DNA of 64,000 nt from Candidatus Margulisiibacteriota bacterium (GCA_041661965.1 JBAZTH010000002.1:496001-560000); one strand, 5' to 3'; counted from the stretch's first letter, positions 25,201 to 32,520 are shown. Numbers and translations are program-made. The notes: generated from the letters alone by a model not told the origin.

Positions 25201-27121
25201 GCTCTTCCGGCAGGAAGTAATTAAGCAGGCGGTAATCATCCAGGTTTGAGCCGTTGGTCCAGACGGCGAGGTTTGTTTCCGTCCCGATCCCGGTCTGTCC
25301 GGCGATATTGAGCCGGGAGTCGCCTTTTTGCAGAACGGCATTTTCAACCTTGATCTTACCGTGATCGATTTCGATCAACCCTTCCGCCAGGTCAAAGCGC
25401 TGGTCCCCGATCCGCCCGCCGCTTAATCTGGCTTCTCCGACGGCGGTCATATTGCGCAGGGGGGAAGCGAGGAACGCCGGCGTCAGCTTCCAGCCGATCC
25501 GACCTTTGAAATGATTGAGGTTCGCTTTCATCGGGCCGAAAATTCCCCGGCCGGAAAGCTGAAGTCCGTCAGCTTCGGCCTGAAGATCGAAAAGCAGTTC
25601 TTTGACCCGGCCGCTGGCGGTAAAAGACGCCTGCTCGCCTTCGCCGGCTAATCGGTCGAGAATAAAGTCCCCATCCTTGATCTGGACGTCGGCTTTTAGC
25701 GACTCCATCGGCTGGCCGAAAACCGAGCCCCTGTTTAATTTGACGGCCAAATTTCCTTTAAGCCGTGGAAAGGGACCGGTCAGCTCCAATTGTCCGGACG
25801 CTAATCCTTCAATCCCCGGTGTTTTTTGGGAGAGGGCCGAAAGATCGAGCGCGTTGATGGCGAGTTTTAGATCGAGCCCGGGTTCGCCGTTTAAAATAAT
25901 GATCACCGAACCGCTGACTTGTCCCCGGTAGTAAAGGGCGTTTTGCAGGTCGGCCCGGAAAACTTTATCGGCCAAGGCGATGGCGGCGGAGCCGGAAAAC
26001 GGCTGTTGGTAGGCGCGGCCGTTAGGCACGGTAAGCGAGCCGGTGAGGAGCGGGGCGGCGACCGTGCCGGAAAGAAAGAGCCTGGCGTTAAATCTTCCTT
26101 TGAGCTCTTTTAGTTCAGGGAAGAGGCCGGTCAGGCTTTCAAGTTTGCCGTCTTTAACGGTAACGGTCAGATCCAATTTTTGCCTGGAAAAATCAGTGAA
26201 GCGCCCGCTGACCGTCGCCGGCAGGCCGTTCAGGCGCCCGCTGATCCCCTGGAAGGCGAGGCTTTCGTCGGCCAGAAAAAGTTTTCCGTTAACGCCGGTC
26301 AGCTCGTAGTTGTTGAATTTGGCCGAAGAATTATAAAAGAAAGCTTTACCGCTTAGAGAGGCGGCCCACCCTTTTGTTTTAGGCGGCGTGATCCGCAGAG
26401 CCAGGTCGACTTGTCCCCCCTGGGGGGCTAAACCAGGGAGGGGGACCGTGTAGCTCCCCCATTTTAAAAGCGGCAGTTTTTGCGCGTCGACGTTCAGTTC
26501 ATAATAACCGTTCTTTGAGTTGACGTAGCCAACCGCCTTGACCGTTTCCGGAACATTGGCGCCGACGGAAAAAGAGATCCGCGCTTTGTTGCCCAGATCG
26601 ATTTTGCCGTTGACGCCGCGGGCGACGGTTTGGAATTCTTCCGGGTTCCTATTAAAACCGAGCTGGTCGTGATAATCGACTTCGCAGTTATCGAGGACGA
26701 TCTGGCCGTTGAAAGGCGGTGGCGGGGCGGAATTTTTAGCTTTCGGCAGAAGCGCGTCGATGTTCCAGCGCCCGGCCCGGTTGCGGGAGAGAGAGAGTTT
26801 GCCGTTGCTGACGCTGATTTTGATCAAGGAAGGGATAATGTCACCTTTGGAGATGGCGTACTGGACCGGGTTAAAAGTTAAAACGACCTTTTCGACCTCG
26901 CCGATATCTTCGATCGTGACCTTTTTCAGGACGATCTGGCCGACGACGATCCCGCCGGCCTCCTTGATCGTGACTTTCTTCTTGAAAAGGTCGGAGAAGC
27001 TTTGTTCCGCCTGACTGCGGATGGACATGTCGAGCGAGTTTTTCCAGTCTTGGAGCGAGAACCCGTACAGCGGGCCGCAAAACAGGGCGAAGATGATTAA
27101 AATAAGTAAGTATTTGCGCAT
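22223..27121 (-). CDS. tamB: TamB/AsmA-like translocation and assembly protein
   Basis: This 1632-residue protein has one N-terminal signal anchor followed by a very long run of beta-strand repeats with few helices and the C-terminal DUF490/TamB region (around FVEDKSKTPSEMVP through LGLESLTLEYNLGPKV), ending in FYFW. TamB-like proteins bridge the inner and outer membranes and help barrel assembly or phospholipid transport. Being immediately upstream of bamA in one operon supports that role. Length is in the range of large TamB homologues. The symbol is given by family and is not proof of orthology to E. coli. Confidence 0.85.
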   Translation of the reverse strand: MRKYLLILIIFALFCGPLYGFSLQDWKNSLDMSIRSQAEQSFSDLFKKKVTIKEAGGIVVGQIVLKKVTIEDIGEVEKVVLTFNPVQYAISKGDIIPSLIKISVSNGKLSLSRNRAGRWNIDALLPKAKNSAPPPPFNGQIVLDNCEVDYHDQLGFNRNPEEFQTVARGVNGKIDLGNKARISFSVGANVPETVKAVGYVNSKNGYYELNVDAQKLPLLKWGSYTVPLPGLAPQGGQVDLALRITPPKTKGWAASLSGKAFFYNSSAKFNNYELTGVNGKLFLADESLAFQGISGRLNGLPATVSGRFTDFSRQKLDLTVTVKDGKLESLTGLFPELKELKGRFNARLFLSGTVAAPLLTGSLTVPNGRAYQQPFSGSAAIALADKVFRADLQNALYYRGQVSGSVIIILNGEPGLDLKLAINALDLSALSQKTPGIEGLASGQLELTGPFPRLKGNLAVKLNRGSVFGQPMESLKADVQIKDGDFILDRLAGEGEQASFTASGRVKELLFDLQAEADGLQLSGRGIFGPMKANLNHFKGRIGWKLTPAFLASPLRNMTAVGEARLSGGRIGDQRFDLAEGLIEIDHGKIKVENAVLQKGDSRLNIAGQTGIGTETNLAVWTNGSNLDDYRLLNYFLPEELKNPVGRFTASFEVFGYLPPETKITSIDSLQALNFNGRLALTDGKIARAPVSRGTAGLAWRNRAFYLADGRLEGPKLRLNLNIELVPGKNLKATIAGVTDLGLWREFTYRYGRLEGELGTTVKLEGHPDKPNVAATFWADQLEYNDLFLDRIEGSLYFSQNKLQTLAPIIFRRGRTALALKGSANLNFNQPSESDLDFDLETEKAEVATVYKLIEGIRSEAYRWGITAKKKAAPQIFSLTGLAYSAQKHQQGKTIWYSADPTKPNFLRGWETIRREFEKKAAITPTESLTGEADGRLSVQGKAGNPSGNLQVQVKKGGFSGFLFDSLFLSASLNNGRVAVDKAIMAKERGSLNAAGEFSLAGKLGLEVKAREMPLDILSVVFPGKNFKGSFILDSTIGGSLNAPIVALSAGGKDNSAAGARFDSWTAVINYNAGRLTIGRLQLQTDKDLSTVEGEVLFGAPTKINLRADLNGDGFGIINLFNDQVTWVQGKAGLTLRANGSLNQPRLNGTIFLEDAEVRLNSLASSLKSLNGQALIIDSLVSLEALTALWTGERTRNYLNPLGAAGYVDLAQALGDQPRVGLNLTISPTSIFAAFPNLYIGSLQIDRLTLHGPLAFDLSAGPTLSGKINIDNSVVTLSKSGGNSKQVPFQFDLEVNLNKNVYAVMGDIGTLDLSNIFMNLEIESRGLKITGDMRAPTLLGRVQVKRGTINLLSREFRLLTPDQQQKYFPYSEQSEENLAIFTGGKGTEGFLPQIAITSLVNVEDQEIGADGAPKKKKVAIVAKLNGLIGSQDKTRGLKVNLSGFVEDKSKTPSEMVPANYSESDLRVLLLPDFIRGLTGVKTGGEKGQDAVETNVVVADFVSSRIQTILFRGVEREVEQKLGLESLTLEYNLGPKVREAMGVKDPVGLQQEGTPAWSVGFVKGFFDRLFIDVRYAQIKEPTISGAAQNSFNYQLTFKINPIWAIIYYREPLNLNEPATGYQKITLKAGFYFW

Positions 27122-27170
27122 AGTTGCTGGTTGTGCCTTTGCGGTGGGAGCGCCTCAAAGACGCTTATAA

Positions 27171-27199
27171 AATATAGCTTATCGTCAATAAAAAAGCAA
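27171..27199 (-). promoter_or_regulatory. Promoter of the tamB-bamA-rsmG operon
   Basis: On the minus strand TTGCTT (27194-27199) and TATATT (27171-27176) are 17 bases apart, giving a leader of about 43 bases. The -35 lies inside the 15-bp direct repeat that borders the repeat island. Confidence 0.5.
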
Positions 27200-27241
27200 G
27201 GCAGGCTTTCGTGGGCAGCCCTCACCCAAGTTGTTTCCGTG

Positions 27242-27262
27242 ACCGCGACTGAACGTCGCGGT
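27242..27262. repeat. Intergenic hairpin (ACC-GCGAC stem, TGAAC loop)
   Basis: A perfect eight-pair stem with a five-base loop. It shares the upper-stem size and the GCG/CGC-GGT composition of the bulged hairpin family but has no bulge. It sits between the arms TTTCCGT (27234-27240) and ACGGAAA (27297-27303). Confidence 0.6.
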
Positions 27263-27297
27263 TATCTCCGTTGCCGTTTGGAGATTATCCGGCAATA

Positions 27298-27330
27298 CGG
27301 AAACCTGCGGCAGTATCGCCGCGGTTTCCG
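27298..27330. repeat. Bulged-T hairpin, family member 1
   Basis: Lower stem CGGAAACC/GGTTTCCG, a single unpaired T at 27306, upper stem GCGGC/GCCGC and loop AGTATC. A T-rich run (GGTTTTATTTTT) follows on the plus strand, so it may also terminate transcripts. Confidence 0.75.
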
Positions 27331-27342
27331 GGTTTTATTTTT

Positions 27343-27383
27343 GAATTGGAAGCCGAGACGATATTGTCTCAGGCTTCCAATTC
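27343..27383. repeat. Bulged-T hairpin, family member 2
   Basis: Read on the minus strand: a 12-pair lower stem (GAATTGGAAGCC), one unpaired T, upper stem GAGAC/GTCTC and loop AATATC. It has the same geometry as member 1 with entirely different stem bases. Confidence 0.75.
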
Positions 27384-27404
27384 ATACTAGTTGCAACCTA
27401 GTCC

Positions 27405-27441
27405 CTCTCCCTCTGGGACCTGCCTACCGGCAGGCAGGGAG
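27405..27441. repeat. CTCTCCC/GGGAGAG hairpin interrupted by a 20-bp palindrome
   Basis: The arms CTCTCCC (27405-27411) and GGGA (27415-27418) plus GAG (27439-27441) form a perfect seven-pair hairpin with a TCT loop only if the palindrome at 27419-27438 is removed. Confidence 0.7.
27419..27438. repeat. 20-bp palindromic repeat, copy 1
   Basis: The near-palindrome begins CCTGCCTACC and differs at a single base from the perfect palindrome at 41220-41239. It sits inside the 3' arm of another hairpin. Confidence 0.75.
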
Positions 27442-27496
27442 AGCTGCAAAGTAAAACTTAGCGGGGTCCTCATACTTGGGTGAGGGTGATAGAGAT

Positions 27497-27532
27497 ATAA
27501 AAAAGCAAGGCGACCTTTCGGCCGCCTTGCTT
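27497..27532 (-). terminator. Rho-independent terminator of the lipoprotein gene
   Basis: On the minus strand a 13-pair stem (AAGCAAGGCGGCC arm, one G-U pair) with a GAAA loop is followed by a run of six T. It lies 25 bases after the stop of the gene at 27557. Confidence 0.85.
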
Positions 27533-27556
27533 AAGTGAACTTAGGAACGACAGGGA

Positions 27557-28339
27557 CTAATCAACCATCGCGGCTACGACCCCGCTGTCCAGGTTGATCG
27601 TGTAGGTCCCGCTCCCGCCGCTGGTGAAAGCGAGGGTCGCGCTGCTGGTCCCGTCATAGGTGATCGTCCCGGCATAGGCTACTCCGCCGCTGACATTAAA
27701 GGAGAAATCAACCGTTCCCGAAGGATAACCGGAGGCGTTAAGCGTTAGGCTGTTGTAGGTCATACTGATGTTGAAACTTTCTCCGCCATAAGCGCCGCTG
27801 TATTTTAACAATCCGTCAATTGTTGGCGAGGCGCTCCCGATCCCTTCGAATTTCAGCGGCTTGTCGGTGCTTTCGCCCAATTGGTAAGTGATTGTCACGG
27901 CGCCGGAAGTCGTGGTCAAGGTGGTGTCAAAAGTGGTATAGGTCCAGAGCTTGCTGATATTGTCATGGTCGGCGGCATCAAGTTCGGCCGCGGTCGTAAT
28001 TTCACTGCCGGTCGATTTCCAGATCCTGAACTTATAATTATAAGTGTAAGTATAGGATGACGAAGTCCAGGTATTGGTCGAAGTCCACCAATTGTCACTG
28101 CCATAAGCCGGAGCGGTCGGGGCGGCCATTCTGACCCTGGCGCCGTTTGCCGCCATGGCGTAGGGGGCGACATCCAAAATGCTGTTGTCAATGGCTAAAC
28201 CGGTGGAAGCCAAAGCGCCGATGCTGCTTGCGGCATAGGAAGTCGGGACGCTGGTAGTCGGGCTGCTGGTTGAACTGCACCCCGCCATTAACATCGCGCC
28301 GAGACCGAGAACCAGAGCCAAACTTAACAATTTCTTCAT
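27557..28339 (-). CDS. Predicted lipoprotein, unknown function
   Basis: This 260-residue protein has a signal peptide ending in a lipobox (LMAGC, Cys about residue 21) and a Ser/Thr-rich spacer, then beta-rich sequence with Tyr/Trp/Thr repeats (WWTSTNTWTSSSYTYTYNYKFRIW). The C terminus has Gly/Ser/Thr strands. It is probably an outer-membrane-anchored surface or periplasmic protein. GGGGGAAAAGG lies before the ATG. It is 36 bases downstream of the barrel protein gene and probably cotranscribed. No family is recognised. Confidence 0.7.
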   Translation of the reverse strand: MKKLLSLALVLGLGAMLMAGCSSTSSPTTSVPTSYAASSIGALASTGLAIDNSILDVAPYAMAANGARVRMAAPTAPAYGSDNWWTSTNTWTSSSYTYTYNYKFRIWKSTGSEITTAAELDAADHDNISKLWTYTTFDTTLTTTSGAVTITYQLGESTDKPLKFEGIGSASPTIDGLLKYSGAYGGESFNISMTYNSLTLNASGYPSGTVDFSFNVSGGVAYAGTITYDGTSSATLAFTSGGSGTYTINLDSGVVAAMVD

Positions 28340-28375
28340 ACCTTTTCCCCCTTATTTAGTCTTAATCTAAGAATA

Positions 28376-29464
28376 TCAGAACGCGAAACCGGTGTCAAAG
28401 ACTGCGGAATTGTTTTTGCTGTCTTTGCCGTCCATGATCATGGCGAGGTTGAGATTGCCAAAGAAATTAAAGCCGGCGCCGATGGTAGTCATAGAAATAT
28501 TACCGTTATTCCCGGTGACATAGCCGGCGCGGAGAGCGACGACAGTTAGCGGATACTCAATCCCAAGATGGGTGACCGAATAAGAGGCGCCGGAACCGGA
28601 AACAGAGTCGATATCGGCCGCGATTTTCAACCCGATCCCGGGGATGGTGGTCGAAGCGCCGATGACGATCGTGGTCGGCGAAGTGGCGCTGGCATCGGTT
28701 TCAACGTCGGCCGAGTTGCTGGTCGTGCCGGTGATCGGGTCATAAGTGGTGGTGTTTGATTTGGTCTTGCCGCTAAGCGATTCCCCGATATCTTTGATCA
28801 CGATCGCGGCGGAAAAAGGGATCGCGAAAGTGTCGATCTTGGCTTTGGCGCCGAGATCGAAACCCATCCCCGAAAGACTGGTGATGGAATTGGCGGCGCT
28901 GTTGGCCGCGGCGTTACTGCCCGCTAAGACCGAACCGACGTATTTAACGTTCAAGCCAAGGTCGAGGGCCGCGACCGGCAGAACCGGGGTTGATAAACCA
29001 TAGCCGATGGTTAAAATTCCTTCGTAGGCTAAACGGGCGCTGGCCGCTCCGTTAAAGCCGGGGACCTTAACCAGCGAAAGGTTCCCCAGCGGCAGGATGG
29101 TTACCCCGATCTTGGCGATATTCAACCCGATCAAACCGTTGACCCCGCCATTGATGTTAATGGTATTATTAATATTGTCGGCAATGAATTTGGCCGGATC
29201 GGAGGCGTTGCCGGCCACTTTCAGAATATCGGCCAGACCGTCGGTCGCGGCCCCCGCGCCGAGTTTCAGTTCCACCCGGCCGGATTTGACGATCCCGGCT
29301 GGATTGTAATAAGCGGAGGTGATGTCATCAACGATCGCGGAGGCGGCTCCTCCCATTCCGGCATACCTGGCGCCAACCCCGTAAGGCAGGAGACCGGACT
29401 GGATAGCAAAAGAACTGGAAACAAAGAGTCCCAGGAGCGAAAAGGCCACGATAATTCTTTTCAT
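28376..29464 (-). CDS. Outer-membrane beta-barrel protein (PorV/FadL-like)
   Basis: This 362-residue protein has a signal peptide (to about SSSFA) followed by GARYAGMGGAASAIVDDITSAYYNPAGI, the N-terminal plug-like motif of PorV/UPF0164 and FadL-type barrels. The rest is Gly-rich beta strands ending in FAF. It may be a small-molecule channel or secretion-associated barrel. It has a very good promoter and a GGGGAGGT ribosome-binding site that lies within a dyad. The SLH barrel at 51358 has the same N-terminal motif. Confidence 0.75.
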   Translation of the reverse strand: MKRIIVAFSLLGLFVSSSFAIQSGLLPYGVGARYAGMGGAASAIVDDITSAYYNPAGIVKSGRVELKLGAGAATDGLADILKVAGNASDPAKFIADNINNTININGGVNGLIGLNIAKIGVTILPLGNLSLVKVPGFNGAASARLAYEGILTIGYGLSTPVLPVAALDLGLNVKYVGSVLAGSNAAANSAANSITSLSGMGFDLGAKAKIDTFAIPFSAAIVIKDIGESLSGKTKSNTTTYDPITGTTSNSADVETDASATSPTTIVIGASTTIPGIGLKIAADIDSVSGSGASYSVTHLGIEYPLTVVALRAGYVTGNNGNISMTTIGAGFNFFGNLNLAMIMDGKDSKNNSAVFDTGFAF

Positions 29465-29465
29465 T

Positions 29466-29498
29466 ATTATTACCTCCCCTTTAAGGTGGGGTAATAAT
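29466..29498. promoter_or_regulatory. Dyad over the -10 and ribosome-binding site (candidate operator)
   Basis: ATTATTACC and its exact reverse complement GGTAATAAT flank about 15 bases that contain CCCC/GGGG. One arm covers the -10 element, and the other covers the Shine-Dalgarno and the bases before the ATG at 29464. Confidence 0.5.
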
Positions 29499-29522
29499 AG
29501 AACGCACCCCCGGCTTTGTCAA
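29494..29522 (-). promoter_or_regulatory. Consensus promoter of the barrel/lipoprotein operon
   Basis: On the minus strand TTGACA (29517-29522) and TATTAT (29494-29499) are separated by exactly 17 bases. A nine-base dyad (ATTATTACC...GGTAATAAT) spans the -10 and the ribosome-binding site. Confidence 0.85.
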
Positions 29523-29531
29523 CCCGGCCAG

Positions 29532-29560
29532 TTGAAATCTTACATAATACATGCTAAAAT
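29532..29560 (+). promoter_or_regulatory. Promoter of the gmk-rpoZ-coaBC operon
   Basis: TTGAAA (29532-29537) and TAAAAT (29555-29560) are 17 bases apart. The -10 is ten bases before the gmk ATG, so the leader is a few bases at most, and no Shine-Dalgarno is present. Confidence 0.75.
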
Positions 29561-29570
29561 ACATATATTA

Positions 29571-30179
29571 ATGGCCAAAAAAGCGCGGCACAAACGTGGC
29601 TTACTGGTAGTCATTTCCGGCCCATCGGGGGTTGGAAAATCAACTGTGGTGCGTCGGCTGATGAAAACCAATCCGGATCTTGCTTTGTCGGTTTCAATGA
29701 CGACCAGACTGGCCAGACCGGGCGAAGTAAGCGGAGAGCACTATTACTTTGTGACCCAGGAAGAGTTTGACAGGCGGGTCAAAGAAGGCGATCTGCTGGA
29801 GTGGGCCAAAGTTCACGGCAGTTATTACGGGACCCCGAGGTCCTATGTTGAAAAGGAATTGAGCAAAGGGGGCGTGGTCGTCCTGGAAGTTGATGTCCAG
29901 GGGGCGGCCTCGATCAAGCAGGCGGTCGAAAAGGCGATGAAAGCGGCGGTCGTTTTCATTTTCCTGATCCCCCCCTCGGTCGATATTCTGGCTTTTCGGC
30001 TCAAAAAGCGGAAAACGGAAGACGAAGCGGTCATGAACTATCGATTGCGGGCGGCGATTGCCGAACTGCAGGTCATGGAAAAATACGATTATATAGTGGT
30101 AAATGATAAGGTCGAATCGGCCGCGGACAAGATCCGGGCCATTATTAATGTTGAAAAAGAAAGGACGTTGCTAAATTGA
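29571..30179 (+). CDS. gmk: Guanylate kinase
   Basis: This 202-residue protein has the P-loop SGPSGVGKSTVVRRL, the GMP-binding SVSMTTRLARPGEVSGEHYYFV and the lid region. It phosphorylates GMP to GDP. I start at the ATG of MAKKARHK; the frame is open to a TTG at 29532, but that codon is the -35 hexamer. The order gmk-rpoZ-coaBC-priA is conserved in many bacteria. The stop overlaps the TTG start of rpoZ by four bases. Confidence 0.95.
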   Translation: MAKKARHKRGLLVVISGPSGVGKSTVVRRLMKTNPDLALSVSMTTRLARPGEVSGEHYYFVTQEEFDRRVKEGDLLEWAKVHGSYYGTPRSYVEKELSKGGVVVLEVDVQGAASIKQAVEKAMKAAVVFIFLIPPSVDILAFRLKKRKTEDEAVMNYRLRAAIAELQVMEKYDYIVVNDKVESAADKIRAIINVEKERTLLN

Positions 30180-30496
30180 CAGAACTATCAGTTGATAATT
30201 TATTGACCAAGGCCAAGAACAAATTTTTGCTGGTGAATGCCGCCTCGGCCAGAGCTAAACAAGTGGCCGACGGGTCACTCCCGTACATCGACAACTTCGA
30301 TCCGACCAATCCGGTGATCACTTCCTTGCGGGAGATTGCCGCCGATAAGTTCCGGATCAAGGTTGCCAGCGCCGACAGCAAAAAGCCGCAGGAAATTTTA
30401 GTGGCCGATGATGATGAGTCGGCGCCTTCCCAGCTCGAGCGGTTAGCTAAGGGGGCCAAAGAGAAACCCGAAAAACCGAAGAAGAAGAAGAAATAA
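30176..30496 (+). CDS. rpoZ: RNA polymerase omega subunit
   Basis: This 106-residue protein has omega-like sequence NKFLLVNAASARAKQVADG and NPVITSLREIAADKFRI. It stabilises the beta' subunit of RNA polymerase. The start is a TTG overlapping the gmk stop (TTGA); there is no ATG at a sensible place. The C terminus is unusually basic, ending in a Pro/Lys tail with five final lysines. Its place between gmk and coaBC strengthens the call. Confidence 0.85.
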   Translation: MTELSVDNLLTKAKNKFLLVNAASARAKQVADGSLPYIDNFDPTNPVITSLREIAADKFRIKVASADSKKPQEILVADDDESAPSQLERLAKGAKEKPEKPKKKKK

Positions 30497-30507
30497 CGGC
30501 GGAAATT

Positions 30508-31674
30508 ATGCTACAAGGCAAGACAATCATTCTCGGGGTTACCGGTTGTATTGCCGCTTACAAAGCCGCGACGATTGTTTCCCGCTTAAAAGACCTGGGG
30601 GCTGATATCTGGGTCGTCATGACCAAAGAAGGGGCCCAGCTAGTTGGTCCGCTGACCTTCCGTACTTTATCCGGCAACCCGGTGGTTCTCGACCTTTACT
30701 CCCAAGAAATTGCCAACACGCCTGTTCCACACATCGCTCTTTCCCAAAAGGCTGACCTAATTGTCATTGCTCCGGCGACCGCCAACGTGATCGGCAAGCT
30801 CGCCGGTGGTTTGGCCGACGATGCCTTATCGACCATGGCCCTTTCGACCACCGCTAAAAAACTGCTTGCCCCGGCGATGAACTGCGAAATGTGGCGTAAT
30901 CCGGCGGTCGTCGCCAACGTGGAAAAGGCCCGCCTCTTTGGCTGGGAAACGATCGGCCCGGTCGAAGGGAAACTGGCTTGCGGTGATAACGGTATTGGAA
31001 GAATGAGCGAACCGGAAGAAATTGTTGCCAGGATAGTCGAGTTGCTGGTCCCGCGCCAGGACCTTAAAGGGAAAAAGTTTTTAATAACCGCCGGGGGGAC
31101 AAGGGAACCGCTTGACCCGGTCCGTTATTTGTCCAACCGCTCATCGGGGAAGATGGGTTACGCTCTGGCCGAAGCGGCCAGGCGGCGCGGCGCGACGGTT
31201 ACCTTGATCTCCGCGAATGTTAACTTGCCTGTTCCTTTGGATCTTAGGCCGATCAAAGTTGAAACCGCCAAGGATTTGCTGGCCGCGGTCCTCGAACACC
31301 TAAACGAGGCCGACGCGGTGATCATGGCCGCGGCGGTCGCCGACTTTAAGGTTAAGAACCAAAAAGCAAAGATCAAAAAAGAGACTGGGCTGACCTTAGA
31401 ACTTGAAGAAAACCCTGATATTCTGAAGGCCGTCGCCCGGCAAAAGGGGAACAAAAAGGTGGTCGGCTTCGCCCTGGAGACAGAGGACTTGATCGGGAAC
31501 GCCAAAAAGAAGCTGGCCGAAAAAAACCTGGACCTGATCGTTGCCAATGGACCGGAAAATTTCGACAATGACCTGGCCAAGGTCGTCTTAATTGGGAAAA
31601 GTGGAGAAGCGCTAGCCCTGCCATCCGCCGCCAAATTGATCGTTGCCGATCAGATTCTAGACGCCGTTTTTTAG
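30508..31674 (+). CDS. coaBC: Bifunctional phosphopantothenoylcysteine decarboxylase/synthetase
   Basis: This 388-residue protein fuses the flavin decarboxylase CoaC (GVTGCIAAYKAATIV, PAMNCEMWRNPAVVANV, ACGDNGIGRM) and the ligase CoaB (ITAGGTREPLDPVRYLSNRSSGKMGYALAEAA). It carries out two steps of coenzyme A synthesis. It begins 11 bases after rpoZ. Around residue 290 a Lys-rich stretch (KNQKAKIKKE) resembles the AT-rich repeat-derived inserts seen elsewhere in the window. It overlaps the convergent HD-domain gene by 18 bases. Confidence 0.95.
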   Translation: MLQGKTIILGVTGCIAAYKAATIVSRLKDLGADIWVVMTKEGAQLVGPLTFRTLSGNPVVLDLYSQEIANTPVPHIALSQKADLIVIAPATANVIGKLAGGLADDALSTMALSTTAKKLLAPAMNCEMWRNPAVVANVEKARLFGWETIGPVEGKLACGDNGIGRMSEPEEIVARIVELLVPRQDLKGKKFLITAGGTREPLDPVRYLSNRSSGKMGYALAEAARRRGATVTLISANVNLPVPLDLRPIKVETAKDLLAAVLEHLNEADAVIMAAAVADFKVKNQKAKIKKETGLTLELEENPDILKAVARQKGNKKVVGFALETEDLIGNAKKKLAEKNLDLIVANGPENFDNDLAKVVLIGKSGEALALPSAAKLIVADQILDAVF

Positions 31675-32484
31675 CAGTTGCTCGAAGGCGGCTACCAGCG
31701 GCCGATCGTACCGAAAACCATCTCTTTCTCTTTCCTTTATAAAAGTCAAAGCCTGTTTAGTCGTGTAATGTTCCGTCCGATATTTGCGGGGCTCGGTTAT
31801 CGCGTCGAAATAATCGACCAGGGAAAGGATTTGGCCTTCGACCGTGATATTCGCGAAAGAAAAACCTTCGGGCGTATTACCGTCAAAGATATGGTTGAAA
31901 CCGATGATCTTGGCCGCTTCCCGGGAAGCCGTGAACTGGGTCAGCAGATAATAGCCGAAGATAAGGTGTCCGCGCCTGATCAGGTCGCTTTCGTTCGGGT
32001 CAAGCGAACCGGCTCTGTCGAGGTTGGCGGCAGGAACGATGATCTTGCCGACATCGTGCAGATAACCGGCTTGAAAGAGGCGGGTTCGGCTGTTGGCCGG
32101 CAAGCCGATCGCCGCGCCCAGCCACCGGCAGAGTTTGGCGACCCGTAGTTCATGTTGAGCGGTCGCTGAATGGTGTCCGGCGATGCTGGCGTGTAAAACT
32201 TTCAATAATATTTCCCGTTCCTGGACGGGAAGGTGTTGTTCAAGCTCGATCAGCGAAGCGGCGCTGTTCCTGGCGCTGGCCGCGAATTCGGCGTCGGTTG
32301 CCTGGCAAAGGCGGTAACCGAACTCGGCGGGTATTTTGGCCAGATCCAGACCAAGCCTTCGAAGCACTTCATTCCGGGCGGGGATTTCCCCGTGGATCCG
32401 GTATTGCCGGGCAAGTTGTTGCAGCGGAGCCCGATCAAAATGGGCGATAAAGACATATCTTGGTAAGATTTTATCTGTTCTCAT
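31657..32484 (-). CDS. HD-GYP-like phosphohydrolase domain protein with altered GYP motif
   Basis: This 275-residue protein has an HD domain: HELRVAKLCRWL, GYLHDVGKIIVP, RRGHLIFGYYLL, FNHIFDGNTPEG and LVDYFDAITEPRKYR. The spacing is that of HD-GYP proteins, which hydrolyse cyclic di-GMP, but the GYP loop reads NTPEG and one of the paired histidines before it is Asn. Metal-binding HD residues remain, so it may cut another substrate or act as a sensor. The N-terminal 80 residues are unique. It stands alone between coaBC and priA. Confidence 0.72.
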   Translation of the reverse strand: MRTDKILPRYVFIAHFDRAPLQQLARQYRIHGEIPARNEVLRRLGLDLAKIPAEFGYRLCQATDAEFAASARNSAASLIELEQHLPVQEREILLKVLHASIAGHHSATAQHELRVAKLCRWLGAAIGLPANSRTRLFQAGYLHDVGKIIVPAANLDRAGSLDPNESDLIRRGHLIFGYYLLTQFTASREAAKIIGFNHIFDGNTPEGFSFANITVEGQILSLVDYFDAITEPRKYRTEHYTTKQALTFIKERERDGFRYDRPLVAAFEQLLKNGV

Positions 32485-32520
32485 TCTTTTCTATCGTTCG
32501 CTTTAGCGAGGGATTTCAGC

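Larger units (their letters stand above)
27188..27511. repeat. Composite repeat island between tamB and the lipoprotein gene
   Basis: This non-coding stretch is bounded by a perfect 15-bp direct repeat (27188-27202 and 27497-27511). Inside lies a perfect 13-bp inverted repeat (27219-27231 and 27474-27486, CCCTCACCCAAGT). Within that are at least four hairpins and one inserted 20-bp palindrome. The right direct repeat is part of a terminator stem, and the left copy looks like a duplicated piece of it. No coding frame is credible here. Confidence 0.7.

Noticed and set aside
27188..27511. CRISPR array
   Set aside because: The repeats are palindromes of different sequence without regular spacing or unique spacers, and no cas gene is present.
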